Shown here piece after piece: positions 17,190-25,638 of a stretch of DNA of 42,219 nt. A program made the translations under genes and the position numbers. Under the pieces are notes generated by a model. It saw only the letters and a program-made list of their open reading frames with translations. It had not been told where the DNA came from and did no database searches. This DNA comes from Planctomycetaceae bacterium. Lineage in GTDB: Bacteria > Planctomycetota > PLA2. How positions within the stretch are numbered: position 1 is the first letter of the stretch; each line of letters starts with the position of its first letter. The stretch lies in assembly GCA_011525755.1 (NCBI GenBank), contig WYBS01000123.1, positions 1-42,219 of the forward strand, read 5' to 3'.

Positions 17190-18227
17190 ATGCTCAGGCG
17201 ACGGATCAAGTCCCTCATCGGCCTCGATATCGGGTCGCGCGCCATCAAGGCGGTCGAGCTCACCCGCGAAGGGCACGGCTTCGTCATGACCGGCTACGGC
17301 CAGACGGACGTGCTCAGCGAGGAGCAGCGGCCGGACGCGATCCTGCAGGTCCTCCGCGAGAACTCCTTCCACACGAAGCGCGTCGTGACGGCGGTGTACG
17401 GGAAGTCCGTCATCGTCCGGTACCTCTCGATGACGCGGATGCCGGAGGAGGACCTCAGGAACGCGATCCGCTACGAGGCGGACAAGTACATCCCCTTCGA
17501 CGTCGAAGAGGTCATCATGGACAGCCAGGCGCTGCCGGATGACCGCGTCGGCGAGGGCGCGGAGAACGAGATGCGCGTGCTTCTCGTCGCCGTGAAGCGC
17601 GCGCTCATCGACGACCACTACCGGCTGCTCACGAGCCTCGGGCTCCAGCCGACGATCATCGACGTCGACTCGTTCGCCGTCGGGAACGCGTTCGAGCTCG
17701 CGCGCGGCGGGACCTTCTACGAGGAGGACGCCGACCGGGCCATCGCGCTGCTCGACATCGGGGCGAACAAGACGAATATCAACATCTTCTACGGCGGGAC
17801 CTCGTACTTCACCCGCGAGATCTACCTCGCGGGGGACGACTTCACGCACGCGATCGCGAAGCGGCTCGGCCTCGACATCGACACGGCCGAGGCGCGCAAG
17901 CGCGACCCGGGTGAGCATCCGGAGGAGGTCCTCGAGGCGGTCATGCCGTCCTTCGACGACCTCGCCAACGAGATCCTGCTCTCCTTCGACTACTTCGAGA
18001 ACCAGTTCGACCGTGAGGTGGAAGAGGTGTTCATGTCGGGCGGAGGCTCGCGCATGGCGGGGATGGAGGAGGCGCTCGAGCGCACCCTGAACCGGCCCAC
18101 GCGCCGCTGGGACCCGACGGAGGGGATCGCGATCCACGAGGGGACGGTCGACAGCGAGCGGATCCGGCAGGACAACTGCCAGCTCGCCGTCGCCGTCGGC
18201 CTCGCGGCGCGCGTCCAGGAGCTCTAA
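17190..18227 (+). CDS. pilM: Type IV pilus assembly actin-like ATPase PilM
   Basis: 345 residues from the ATG at 17190, chosen because the family begins with a short basic stretch before GLDIGSRAIKAVEL (about 11-24), the phosphate-1 motif of the actin fold. LLDIGANKTNINIFYGG is the second phosphate motif and MSGGGSRMAGMEEAL the adenosine motif. PilM sits on the cytoplasmic face of the inner membrane and binds the N-terminal tail of PilN (INLLP motif, present in the next gene). Spacing to pilN is three bases. The order pilM-N-O-Q is conserved and supports the call. Confidence 0.94.
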   Translation: MLRRRIKSLIGLDIGSRAIKAVELTREGHGFVMTGYGQTDVLSEEQRPDAILQVLRENSFHTKRVVTAVYGKSVIVRYLSMTRMPEEDLRNAIRYEADKYIPFDVEEVIMDSQALPDDRVGEGAENEMRVLLVAVKRALIDDHYRLLTSLGLQPTIIDVDSFAVGNAFELARGGTFYEEDADRAIALLDIGANKTNINIFYGGTSYFTREIYLAGDDFTHAIAKRLGLDIDTAEARKRDPGEHPEEVLEAVMPSFDDLANEILLSFDYFENQFDREVEEVFMSGGGSRMAGMEEALERTLNRPTRRWDPTEGIAIHEGTVDSERIRQDNCQLAVAVGLAARVQEL

Positions 18228-18230
18228 GCC

Positions 18231-18902
18231 GTGATCTCCATCAATCTACTCCCGGGCGAGTACCGCAAGTCGGAAGCGACGCCGATCGCGCGCTTCCTGT
18301 CGATCGTGATCGGCGCGGTGGTCGTCACGACGTCCCTCGTGATCTACGGGTACGTCCACTACAGCCAGCTCCGGGGCGCCCAGGACCTGTTCGAGGCGAC
18401 CGAGCAGATCTACACGAACAAGAAGATGGAGGCGGACGTGAGCCTCGCGCTCCAGGCGGAGATCAACGCCTACGAGGCGCGGCGCAAGGCGATCACCGAG
18501 GTCGCCCGCAACCGCATCCTGCACTCCAAGAAGCTCGACGAGTTCCTGCAGGTGATCCACGCCGGCGGGGAGGCGAGCTCCGCCTACACCGTCTGGCTGA
18601 ACAACCTGTCCATCAAGCCCGCGCGCGAGACGCGCGCCAAGGGCGGCGCGACGACCGGGGGAACGCTTTCGTTCAGCGGCTTCTCGGAGACGACGCAGTT
18701 CAGCCGCGTGACGAATCTGCGCGACGCCCTGAAGGGCAACAAGACGTTCTACGACGACTTCAAGGCGATCTCGCGCCCCGTGTTCAAGGCGCAGCAGTGG
18801 GATGACGGCCTCGAGCCCTCCTCGGCGGGCAAGTTCAGCTTCGAGCTGACCTTCAAGCCGCTCGGCTGGGCGAGCGAGGACAAGAGCAAGAAGGCCAAGT
18901 GA
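18231..18902 (+). CDS. pilN: Type IV pilus inner-membrane protein PilN
   Basis: 223 residues. The N-terminus MISINLLPGEYRKSE holds the INLLP motif that docks into PilM. A single transmembrane helix follows (about 23-45), then a coiled coil (about 48-95) and a ferredoxin-like periplasmic domain with INNL/SIKP-type strands. The end is Lys/Asp/Glu-rich. PilN dimerises with PilO to carry PilM signals across the inner membrane. It starts with GTG, three bases after pilM, and is followed 21 bases later by pilO, which has a good Shine-Dalgarno (GGGGAGG). Confidence 0.9.
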   Translation: MISINLLPGEYRKSEATPIARFLSIVIGAVVVTTSLVIYGYVHYSQLRGAQDLFEATEQIYTNKKMEADVSLALQAEINAYEARRKAITEVARNRILHSKKLDEFLQVIHAGGEASSAYTVWLNNLSIKPARETRAKGGATTGGTLSFSGFSETTQFSRVTNLRDALKGNKTFYDDFKAISRPVFKAQQWDDGLEPSSAGKFSFELTFKPLGWASEDKSKKAK

Positions 18903-18923
18903 TTCCGGACGGGGAGGAACGTC

Positions 18924-20384
18924 GTGACCAGGCTCACTGAGAAACAGCTCCTGCTCCTCACGATCGGGATCACCGTCCTGATCGCGGGCGGCCTCGGCTT
19001 CCTGATCTGGAGCGACCTCCGCACGATCGAGGAGTTGAAGGCGAAGAAGGTGGATCTCGATCGCCAGATCGACGGTGCGGAGAAGGAGATCGCGCTCCGT
19101 CCCGACCGCGAGTACCGCGTCATCGCGAATCGCGAGATCAGCGACCGCGAGGTCGCCTTCCTCCCCGAGGAGGAGGAGATCGAGACCTTCTGGGAGGTCC
19201 TCGAGGGATTCGCGGACGACTCGGGCGTGGTCATCAGCGAGATCGCGCCGAGCACCATCCAGCGCAGCGGGCGCGGCAAGAAGGGCGCCGAGAGCACGAT
19301 CAGCACGGTGCCCCAGGTCCTGAGCCTTCGCGGGACCGTCGACGAGTTCCTGCGCTTCATCAACATGATCGAGAACTACGAGCGCATCATCAACGTGTCG
19401 GAGTACTCGCTCTCGGCCGCGGAGGCGCCCGACGAGGACCAGAAGTACCGGCACGGCCTCCGGCTCGCGCTCACGACGTTCACCTACTCGAAGAAGATCG
19501 CGAGCACGATCGTCTCGATCCCGAAGTACGAGGAGAAGCGGGAGCACGCCGAGGTCAAGAAGTGGCTCTCCAGGATCAAGTTGCAGGAGAAGGAGACCTA
19601 CACGCTCCCGGCCGTGGCGGCCCGCCGCGACCCCTTCGTGAGCATCCGCCGCCGGCCCACGAGCGACGAGAACGGGCCGCAGGCGAACATCGACCCGGAG
19701 TACCAGCGCCTGATCATCGACAACATCGTGGATCTCGTCACGTCGCTCCAGCAGGGGCTCACGCTCGAGGAGGAGCTGATGCGCCGCGGCGACCTCTGGC
19801 GCCTCACCGCGCAGCGGAAGGAGAACCGCGACTACTACACGCAGATCAGCGACGCGCTCATGAGCGCCACGAAGGAGATCACGATCGCGGAGCTCAAGGA
19901 TCGCCTCAAGAAGGAGGTCCTCGTCCCCTTCGAGGCGATCAAGAAGCGCATGGAGGAGATGCGGGACAGGAACCCGAAGCTCAACGCGGAGCAGGTGCAG
20001 GAGTGGCTCGCGCGCATCACCAAGGCCTTCGACGAGAAGAACTGGGGCGGCGTGGAGTCCGAGGGCCGGGCGTTCCGGGAGACGTCGAAGAACGGGCAGC
20101 ACGTCAAGGACGACGCGAAGGATCTCGTCCAGAAGATCTTCGAGCTCCAGCGCCAGGCCAAGGTCATCGACACGTTCTTCAAGAGGCGGATCGAGATCAG
20201 CGGCATCCTGTACTCGCCGCGCGCGCAGTCCGTCGCCGTCATCAACGGGAAGCAGATGACGGTGGGCGAGGCGCTCGACGCCGAAGGAACGATCATCGTG
20301 GTCGACATCGGGGAGGACTACGTCATCTTCGAGACCGAGGGCGTGGAGATCCGGATCGACCAGAAGTCGCAAGGGAAGAAGTAA
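18924..20384 (+). CDS. pilO: Fused PilO-PilP-like pilus alignment protein
   Basis: 486 residues, about twice a normal PilO. Residues 8-30 form the membrane helix, 33-75 a coiled coil, and about 85-200 a PilO-like periplasmic domain. RRDPF (Asp236-Phe238) then matches the DPF motif that opens PilP in ordinary pilus operons. A long charged helical stretch (about 250-410) follows, and the last 60 residues (from about 425, ISGILYSPRAQSVAVINGK, VGEALDAEGTIIVVDIGEDYVIFE) form a beta domain like the PilP homology region that binds the secretin. No separate pilP gene exists between it and pilQ. This suggests PilO and PilP are one protein with an inserted helical spacer. GGGGAGG lies six bases before the GTG. 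Confidence 0.85.
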   Translation: MTRLTEKQLLLLTIGITVLIAGGLGFLIWSDLRTIEELKAKKVDLDRQIDGAEKEIALRPDREYRVIANREISDREVAFLPEEEEIETFWEVLEGFADDSGVVISEIAPSTIQRSGRGKKGAESTISTVPQVLSLRGTVDEFLRFINMIENYERIINVSEYSLSAAEAPDEDQKYRHGLRLALTTFTYSKKIASTIVSIPKYEEKREHAEVKKWLSRIKLQEKETYTLPAVAARRDPFVSIRRRPTSDENGPQANIDPEYQRLIIDNIVDLVTSLQQGLTLEEELMRRGDLWRLTAQRKENRDYYTQISDALMSATKEITIAELKDRLKKEVLVPFEAIKKRMEEMRDRNPKLNAEQVQEWLARITKAFDEKNWGGVESEGRAFRETSKNGQHVKDDAKDLVQKIFELQRQAKVIDTFFKRRIEISGILYSPRAQSVAVINGKQMTVGEALDAEGTIIVVDIGEDYVIFETEGVEIRIDQKSQGKK

Positions 20385-20406
20385 CGCGAAAGTTCGCGAA
20401 ATGGGT

Positions 20407-20415
20407 AAGGAGGAG
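20407..20415 (+). promoter_or_regulatory. Strong ribosome binding site that sets the pilQ start
   Basis: AAGGAGGAG lies eight bases (measured from AGGAGG) before the ATG at 20422. An ATG at 20401 in the same frame precedes it but has no ribosome binding site and would put the charged MGKEESQ in front of the signal peptide, so 20422 is preferred. Confidence 0.8.
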
Positions 20416-20421
20416 AGTCAA

Positions 20422-22269
20422 ATGCGAAGCATCAGGAAGCGGGGCCAGGCGCCGTGGCTCGTGGCCGCGGCCCTCCTCGCGGTGTGTGCGGTCCCCGTGT
20501 GGGCCCAGAGCCAGCCGAGCGAGGACAACATGGCCCAGCTCGACATCGGCGACGGGAAGGTCAGTTTCGACGTGCGCGGTCGCACGTTGACCGAGGTCGT
20601 GGAGCGCATCCGCGACAAGACCAAGGTCAACATCATCCTGTCCAAGGAGGCCGGCGACGCGACCGTCACCCTCAAGGTGCAGGACCTCTACTGGCTGACG
20701 GCGCTCGAGGAGGTGGCCGAGAAGGCCGAGTGCATCCTCGAGCGTGCGAGCCCGGTCCTCATCAAGGTGTACAAGCCGGAGCGCGTCACCTTCAGCTTCG
20801 AGAACGAGGACATCAAGAAGGTCGTGAGCGTGCTCGCCACCTACTCGGGCGCCAACATCATCGTGTCGCCCGCGGTGAAGGGGACGATCACCTTCAACCT
20901 GAAGAACATCCCGTGGCGTGACGCCCTCGAGCAGATCGTGAAGACGCTCGGCTACGCGGTGGTCGAGGAGGATCGCGGTATCCTCCGCGTCGTCCCCCGC
21001 GAGGACCTGAAGCAGCAGCTGGAGACGCGGGTCGTCCGGCTCCGCTACATCCGGCCGCCGAGCCCGTACCGCGCCTATCTCAACACGGAGTACGCGAAGG
21101 CGTCGGTCCAGGCCTACGACTCGAGGAACCCGGAGAAGGAGTTCCCCATCCTCGAGGCGCTCAAGGAGGCGGTCGTGACGGAGGGCGGCACGGTCAAGTA
21201 CGACCGCGCCTCGAACTCCATCGTCGCGCGCGGCACGAAGCCGGCGCTCGACAACCTGCTCAACCTGGTCCAGCAGATCGACACGGAGCCCGCCCAGATC
21301 TTCTTCGACGTGAAGCTGATCACGACGCAGAACCAGGACATGCTCGACATCGGCGTCGACCCGGGCGAGGACGGCTGGACGGTGGCCCTCTCGCTCTCGG
21401 CCATGCCGACCCGGCTCCCGTTCGGCGTGTGGAGCGAGCTTGACCAGGCGGCGCCCCGGGGCTTCGACCCGTCGCTCAGCACGAGCGGCTCGGCCACGCC
21501 CACGACGACGTTCGGCACGCTCGACTTCACCGGCGTCAGCGCGGCCCTGCGCCTCTTCGCCCAGGACCAGTCGAGCCAGATCACCCAGGCGCCGAAGCTG
21601 GTGGCGCTGGACAACCAGGAGGCCACGATCTTCGTCGGCCAGACGGTCCGCTATGCCCAGACGACGGCGTCCAGCAACCAGTCGGGCGGCCTCACCTTCT
21701 CGATCGCGGAGGCGCCCAACTCGCCCGTCCAGCAGGGCTTCCAGCTCCTCGTCATCCCGCACGTGATCCCGAACACCGACAAGGTGATGCTGACCATCAT
21801 CCCGGAGTCGGAGCAGCTCGTCGGCACGTCGACGCAGCTCCCCGGCTTCGACGAGTTCAGCTCGGGTGAGGGGCTGAACGAGGTTTCGATCCTCCTGCCG
21901 CGCGTCGCCGCGAGCACGATCGTGACGCACATGATCGTGAAGACGGGCGAGACGGCGGTCCTCGGCGGCCTGCTCACGCGCACCGAGGCGGAGGTGGAGC
22001 GCGGCATCCCGGGCCTCAAGGCGATCCCGATCGTCAAGTGGCTCTTCACCGTGAAGGAGAAGCAGAGCTCGCTCCAGAACCTGGTCGTCTTCATGACGCC
22101 CCGGATCATCTTCAACTCCGACGACATCGCGATGGCCATCAAGGACGCGATGCGCGAGTACCGCGGCAAGCTCGAGAAGGACTGGAAGGACATGTTCCCC
22201 GAGGACATGCTCCCCCAGATGCCGACGACGGAAGAGGCGCCCGCTGCGCCGGCTTCCGAGGAGCATTGA
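20422..22269 (+). CDS. pilQ: Outer-membrane secretin, PilQ-like
   Basis: 615 residues with a Sec signal peptide (MRSIRKRG...VWAQSQ). Two short secretin N-domains are seen (about 33-105, VSFDVRGRTLTEVVERIRDK; about 110-190, FSFENEDIKKVVSVLATYSG), each with the STN-type pattern. An N1-like domain follows (about 205-295), then the secretin beta-barrel (about 300-570) with the signature VPVGG-like ETAVLGGLLTRTEAEVERGIPGLKAIP and the terminal NLVVFMTPRII. No AMIN (peptidoglycan-binding) repeats are present, unlike proteobacterial PilQ. It forms the outer-membrane pore for the pilus fibre. It closes the pilM-N-O-Q operon, with a strong terminator 34 bases downstream. Confidence 0.93.
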   Translation: MRSIRKRGQAPWLVAAALLAVCAVPVWAQSQPSEDNMAQLDIGDGKVSFDVRGRTLTEVVERIRDKTKVNIILSKEAGDATVTLKVQDLYWLTALEEVAEKAECILERASPVLIKVYKPERVTFSFENEDIKKVVSVLATYSGANIIVSPAVKGTITFNLKNIPWRDALEQIVKTLGYAVVEEDRGILRVVPREDLKQQLETRVVRLRYIRPPSPYRAYLNTEYAKASVQAYDSRNPEKEFPILEALKEAVVTEGGTVKYDRASNSIVARGTKPALDNLLNLVQQIDTEPAQIFFDVKLITTQNQDMLDIGVDPGEDGWTVALSLSAMPTRLPFGVWSELDQAAPRGFDPSLSTSGSATPTTTFGTLDFTGVSAALRLFAQDQSSQITQAPKLVALDNQEATIFVGQTVRYAQTTASSNQSGGLTFSIAEAPNSPVQQGFQLLVIPHVIPNTDKVMLTIIPESEQLVGTSTQLPGFDEFSSGEGLNEVSILLPRVAASTIVTHMIVKTGETAVLGGLLTRTEAEVERGIPGLKAIPIVKWLFTVKEKQSSLQNLVVFMTPRIIFNSDDIAMAIKDAMREYRGKLEKDWKDMFPEDMLPQMPTTEEAPAAPASEEH

Positions 22270-22302
22270 TCGCGGTTCCGCCACAGGCACGACAGCGTTC
22301 AT

Positions 22303-22338
22303 GCGGGCAGCCCCGACCGGGGCTGCCCGCTTCTTTTT
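22303..22338 (+). terminator. Intrinsic terminator of the pil operon
   Basis: Perfect 12-bp stem GCGGGCAGCCCC (22303-22314) with GGGGCTGCCCGC (22319-22330), loop GACC, followed by TTCTTTTT (22331-22338). Confidence 0.93.
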
Positions 22339-22437
22339 CCGGCAGCCTCCCCCCGGCCTGCCTGCCGTGCCGGGCGGAGGCCGGAACCGCCTCGGTCCAT
22401 GCCGCCGGCGCGCGAATTGGGATACGCTCTTCCTCCC

Positions 22438-23868
22438 ATGGGCCGTCTCCTCCTGATCAACGCCGCGGAGTCCGAGGAGACCCGGGCTGCGGTCGTCGAG
22501 GATGGCAGGCTCGAGGAGTTCCGCTCGGAGCGCACGGCCCAGGGCTCGCTCGTCGGCAACATCTACAAGGGCAAGGTCCGGAACCTCGAGAAGGGGATCG
22601 GCGCCGCGTTCGTGGACCTGGGCATCGGGCGGAACGGCTTCCTCCACGTGAGCGCGTGCCCGGGCGCCGATGCGTCCGCGCGCATCGAGGATCGCTTCTC
22701 GGTCGGCGCCGACGTCCTCGTGCAGGTGACGCGCGAGGCCATCGGCTCGAAGGGGCCCATGCTCACCGCCGACCCGAGCCTGCCCGGCCGCTTCCTCGTG
22801 CTCCTCCCGTTCTCGCCGGGCGGCGGCGTCAGCCGGCGGATCGGCGACGGCGACGACCGCACGAAGTTGAAGGAGATCGCGAAGAGCCTAGAGCGGCGCG
22901 CGGGCGGCGGGCTCATCGTGCGGACCGCCGCGGCGGACCGCGGGTCGAGGGAGCTCCTCCGCGACCTCCGCCAGCTGACGCGGGTGTGGGCCTCGATCGA
23001 GGAGCGGGCGGCGCGCGAGGCCGCACCCGCGCTCCTCTACGAGGAGAGCGATCTCGTCGGCCGCGCGCTCCGCGACCTCGTGGACAAGGGGCTCGAGGCG
23101 ATCGTCGTGGACACGCCGGAGGCGCTCGCGCGGGCGCGAGAGGCGATGGCCGCGATCCGGCCGGAGCTCGCCGAGCGGGTGCGCCTGCATGCGGGCGGCG
23201 AGCCGCTGTTCCACGCGCACGGTGTCGAGGAGCAGGTGGACGAGCTTCTCGCGCGCCGCGTGAAACTGCCCGGTGGCGGTTCGGTGGTCTTCGACTCGAC
23301 CGAGGCGCTCGTGGCCGTCGACGTGAACTCCGGCCGCACGCGCGAGGAGGAGCTCGAGGAGACGGCGCTCCGCACGAACCTCGACGCCGCGGCCGTGATC
23401 GCCCGCCAGATCCGGCTGCGCGACCTCGGCGGCGTCATCGTCGTCGACTTCATCGACCTCCGCGACGCCGCGCACGGCAAGGCGGTGGAGCGTGCCTTCA
23501 AGGAGGCGCTCGCCCGCGACCGCGCCCGCGTGCGGCCGGGCCGGTTCGGCGACTTCGGGATCTTCGCGCTGACCCGGCAACGGACCGCGGCGGGCCCGCC
23601 CCGGCGGCCGTGCCCCCGGTGCGGCGGCGCGGGCGACCTCGTCCACCCCGAGGACATGGCCCTCCGCGTCTTCCGGGAGCTGCGCGCGAAGGCGGCCCGG
23701 CGGGGGCGGGCCGGCATCCGGGCCCGGGTGAGCCCCGAGGTCGCCGACGCGCTCGCGCGGACCCGGAAGGGGCATCTCGAGGCGCTCGGGGAGGAGACCG
23801 GCAGGAAGATCGCGGTCGAGGCCGATCCGGCGCTCCCCCCGGACGGGTGGGCCGTGGAAACGGCATGA
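22438..23868 (+). CDS. rng: Ribonuclease E/G family endoribonuclease
   Basis: 476 residues, matching the catalytic half of RNase E or whole RNase G. The N-terminus MGRLLLINAAESEETRAAVVEDGRL is typical; the S1 RNA-binding domain follows (about 35-115, NIYKGKVRNLEKGIGAAFVDLG). The metal-binding aspartates of the catalytic site are in VDVNSGR (Asp295) and VVDFIDL. CPRCGGAG (near 396) is the zinc link that holds the dimer. Without a C-terminal scaffold it cannot assemble an E. coli-style degradosome. It processes 5S/16S rRNA, tRNA and mRNA. The ATG at 22438 was chosen as the canonical start; TACGCT lies nine bases upstream without a Shine-Dalgarno. Confidence 0.93.
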   Translation: MGRLLLINAAESEETRAAVVEDGRLEEFRSERTAQGSLVGNIYKGKVRNLEKGIGAAFVDLGIGRNGFLHVSACPGADASARIEDRFSVGADVLVQVTREAIGSKGPMLTADPSLPGRFLVLLPFSPGGGVSRRIGDGDDRTKLKEIAKSLERRAGGGLIVRTAAADRGSRELLRDLRQLTRVWASIEERAAREAAPALLYEESDLVGRALRDLVDKGLEAIVVDTPEALARAREAMAAIRPELAERVRLHAGGEPLFHAHGVEEQVDELLARRVKLPGGGSVVFDSTEALVAVDVNSGRTREEELEETALRTNLDAAAVIARQIRLRDLGGVIVVDFIDLRDAAHGKAVERAFKEALARDRARVRPGRFGDFGIFALTRQRTAAGPPRRPCPRCGGAGDLVHPEDMALRVFRELRAKAARRGRAGIRARVSPEVADALARTRKGHLEALGEETGRKIAVEADPALPPDGWAVETA

Positions 23869-23983
23869 TGGGGCGGCTCCGGGGCTCCGATCCGCCGAGA
23901 TCCCGGCCGGCTCCGCGCCGTGGGCAAGGCGTCCCCCCTGGCCCCCGGACCCCCTCGGCCCCCCGGCGCCGCTCCCCGGCGGT

Positions 23984-24011
23984 TTGACAACGGCTGCGGA
24001 GCGCTTATGTT
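23984..24011 (+). promoter_or_regulatory. Promoter of rplU-rpmA-obg
   Basis: A perfect -35 TTGACA (23984-23989) and a -10-like TATGTT (24006-24011) are 16 bp apart. The ATG of rplU begins 15 bases after the -10, so the leader would be only about eight bases and there is no Shine-Dalgarno. No L21 autoregulatory leader structure can fit in such a leader. Confidence 0.75.
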
Positions 24012-24025
24012 CTAGGGCTCTTCCC

Positions 24026-24337
24026 ATGTACGCGATCATCGACGACAAGGGGCGCCAGTACACGGTCAGGAAGGGCGACCTCATCGACGTGGACCTGAAG
24101 GACGCCGAAGGGCAGCAGTCGATCACCTTCGACCGCGTGCTCATGGTGCGCGACGGCTCCGGCACGAAGGTCGGGACCCCGACGCTCGAGGGCGCGAAGG
24201 TGCTCGGCACGGTGCTCGGCGAGGTCAAGGGCAGGAAGATCGTCTTCCGCAAGTACCGGCGGCGGAAGAACTACCGCAGGAAGATCGGCCACCGCCAGCA
24301 CTACACGCGCGTGCGGATCGAATCCATCGAGGCGTAG
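24026..24337 (+). CDS. rplU: 50S ribosomal protein L21
   Basis: 103 residues, the usual length. [23 protein letters not shown] is the family N-terminus, and the basic C-terminal half ([21 protein letters not shown], then YTRVRIESI) binds 23S rRNA. The ATG at 24026 is used instead of a GTG-type upstream extension since the latter lies inside the promoter. rpmA starts three bases later and obg follows, the standard bacterial order. Confidence 0.97.
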   Translation: MYAIIDDKGRQYTVRKGDLIDVDLKDAEGQQSITFDRVLMVRDGSGTKVGTPTLEGAKVLGTVLGEVKGRKIVFRKYRRRKNYRRKIGHRQHYTRVRIESIEA

Positions 24338-24339
24338 CC

Positions 24340-24582
24340 ATGGCACACAAGAAGGGACAGGGCGCGACGCGGAACGGCCGCGACTCCAACGCGCAGCGGC
24401 GCGGGGTCAAGGCGTTCGGCGGCGAGGTCGTGACGGCCGGCTCGATCCTCGTGCGGCAGTGCGGCACCAAGTTCCTCCCCGGCCGCAACGTCGGCGTGGG
24501 CAGCGACTACACGCTCTTCGCGCTGAAGCACGGCCGCGTGAAGTTCCACGCCAACCGGCGCGTGGAAATCCTCCCGGAGTAG
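24340..24582 (+). CDS. rpmA: 50S ribosomal protein L27
   Basis: 80 residues. [20 protein letters not shown] is the conserved N-terminus that reaches the peptidyl transferase centre; there is no Firmicutes-type cleaved leader. The [21 protein letters not shown] and [11 protein letters not shown] segments complete the family pattern. It follows rplU by two bases and obg by 25 bases downstream. Confidence 0.97.
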   Translation: MAHKKGQGATRNGRDSNAQRRGVKAFGGEVVTAGSILVRQCGTKFLPGRNVGVGSDYTLFALKHGRVKFHANRRVEILPE

Positions 24583-24607
24583 CCTCCGGCGGGCGAGGGC
24601 CCGCGCC

Positions 24608-25579
24608 GTGTTCAAGGACGAACACACGATCTGCGTCCGCGGCGGCAAGGGCGGCGATGGCATCGTCGCGTTCCGCCGCGAGAAGTTCGTCCCGAAGGGC
24701 GGACCCGCGGGCGGCGACGGCGGTGACGGCGGCTCGGTCACGCTGCGCGCGTCGCACCAGCTCGCGACGTTCTCCGACATGCCCGACCAGATCCACTTCC
24801 GCGCCGACAACGGCGCGTCGGGCGAGGGCTCGAACCGCACCGGCGCCTGCGGGGACGATCTCGAGGTCGAGGTGCCGGTCGGGACGATCGTCTACGAGCG
24901 CGAGACCGGGCTCCTCCTCCGCGACCTCGACGTGCCCGGGGCGACCGTGCTCGTCGCGAAGGGGGGGAAGGGCGGGTTCGGCAACGCGCACTTCAAGAAC
25001 AGCCAGAACCAGGCGCCGCGTACGCGAACGAAGGGGGCTCCGGGGGAGGAGCGCTGGCTCTCGCTCGAGCTGAAGCTCCTCGCGGACGCGGGGCTCGTCG
25101 GGCTCCCGAACGCGGGCAAGTCCACGCTGCTCTCGCGGCTCACCCGCGCGCGGCCGAAGATCGCGGACTACCCCTTCACGACGCTCTCGCCCTACCTCGG
25201 GATCGTCGCGGCGCCGGGGTACCGGTCGTTCACCCTCGCGGACCTCCCGGGCCTCATCGAGGGTGCATCGAAGGGGCACGGCCTCGGCCACCAGTTCCTC
25301 CGACACATCGAGCGCACGCGGGTGCTCGTCCATGTCGTCGACCTCTTCTCCGGCGATCCCGTGGGCGCCTACCGGCAGGTCCGGGCCGAGCTCGTTGCCT
25401 ACGGCCACGGCCTCGAGGAGCGCCCGGAGATCGTGGTGGCGAACAAGATCGACATCGGCTCCCCCGGGGAGCTCCTTAAGGAGCTTTCCGCAGCAGTCGA
25501 TAGGGAGGTGGTGCCGATCTCCGGCGTGACCGGGGAGGGCCTGCCCCGGCTCGTTCAGGCGATCGTCGAGCGTCTCTAG
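24608..25579 (+). CDS. obg: Obg/CgtA GTPase
   Basis: 323 residues. The Obg fold (about 1-157) has the glycine-rich loops (GGKGGDGIVAFRREKFVPKGG; GGPAGGDGGDGGS; KGGKGGFGNAHF). The G domain follows with G1 LPNAGKST (Lys171), switch II DLPGLIEGAS, G4 NKID and G5 SGVTG. There is no C-terminal OCT domain beyond about residue 320. Obg binds the 50S subunit and links GTP/ppGpp levels to ribosome assembly. GTG start, 25 bases after rpmA. The rplU-rpmA-obg order is classical. Confidence 0.96.
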   Translation: MFKDEHTICVRGGKGGDGIVAFRREKFVPKGGPAGGDGGDGGSVTLRASHQLATFSDMPDQIHFRADNGASGEGSNRTGACGDDLEVEVPVGTIVYERETGLLLRDLDVPGATVLVAKGGKGGFGNAHFKNSQNQAPRTRTKGAPGEERWLSLELKLLADAGLVGLPNAGKSTLLSRLTRARPKIADYPFTTLSPYLGIVAAPGYRSFTLADLPGLIEGASKGHGLGHQFLRHIERTRVLVHVVDLFSGDPVGAYRQVRAELVAYGHGLEERPEIVVANKIDIGSPGELLKELSAAVDREVVPISGVTGEGLPRLVQAIVERL

Positions 25580-25638
25580 CGGGGCTGCCCGCCCTGTTTT
25601 CGCCGGCCAAGGGCACGGGAAAGGCCACGGGAACGGGC

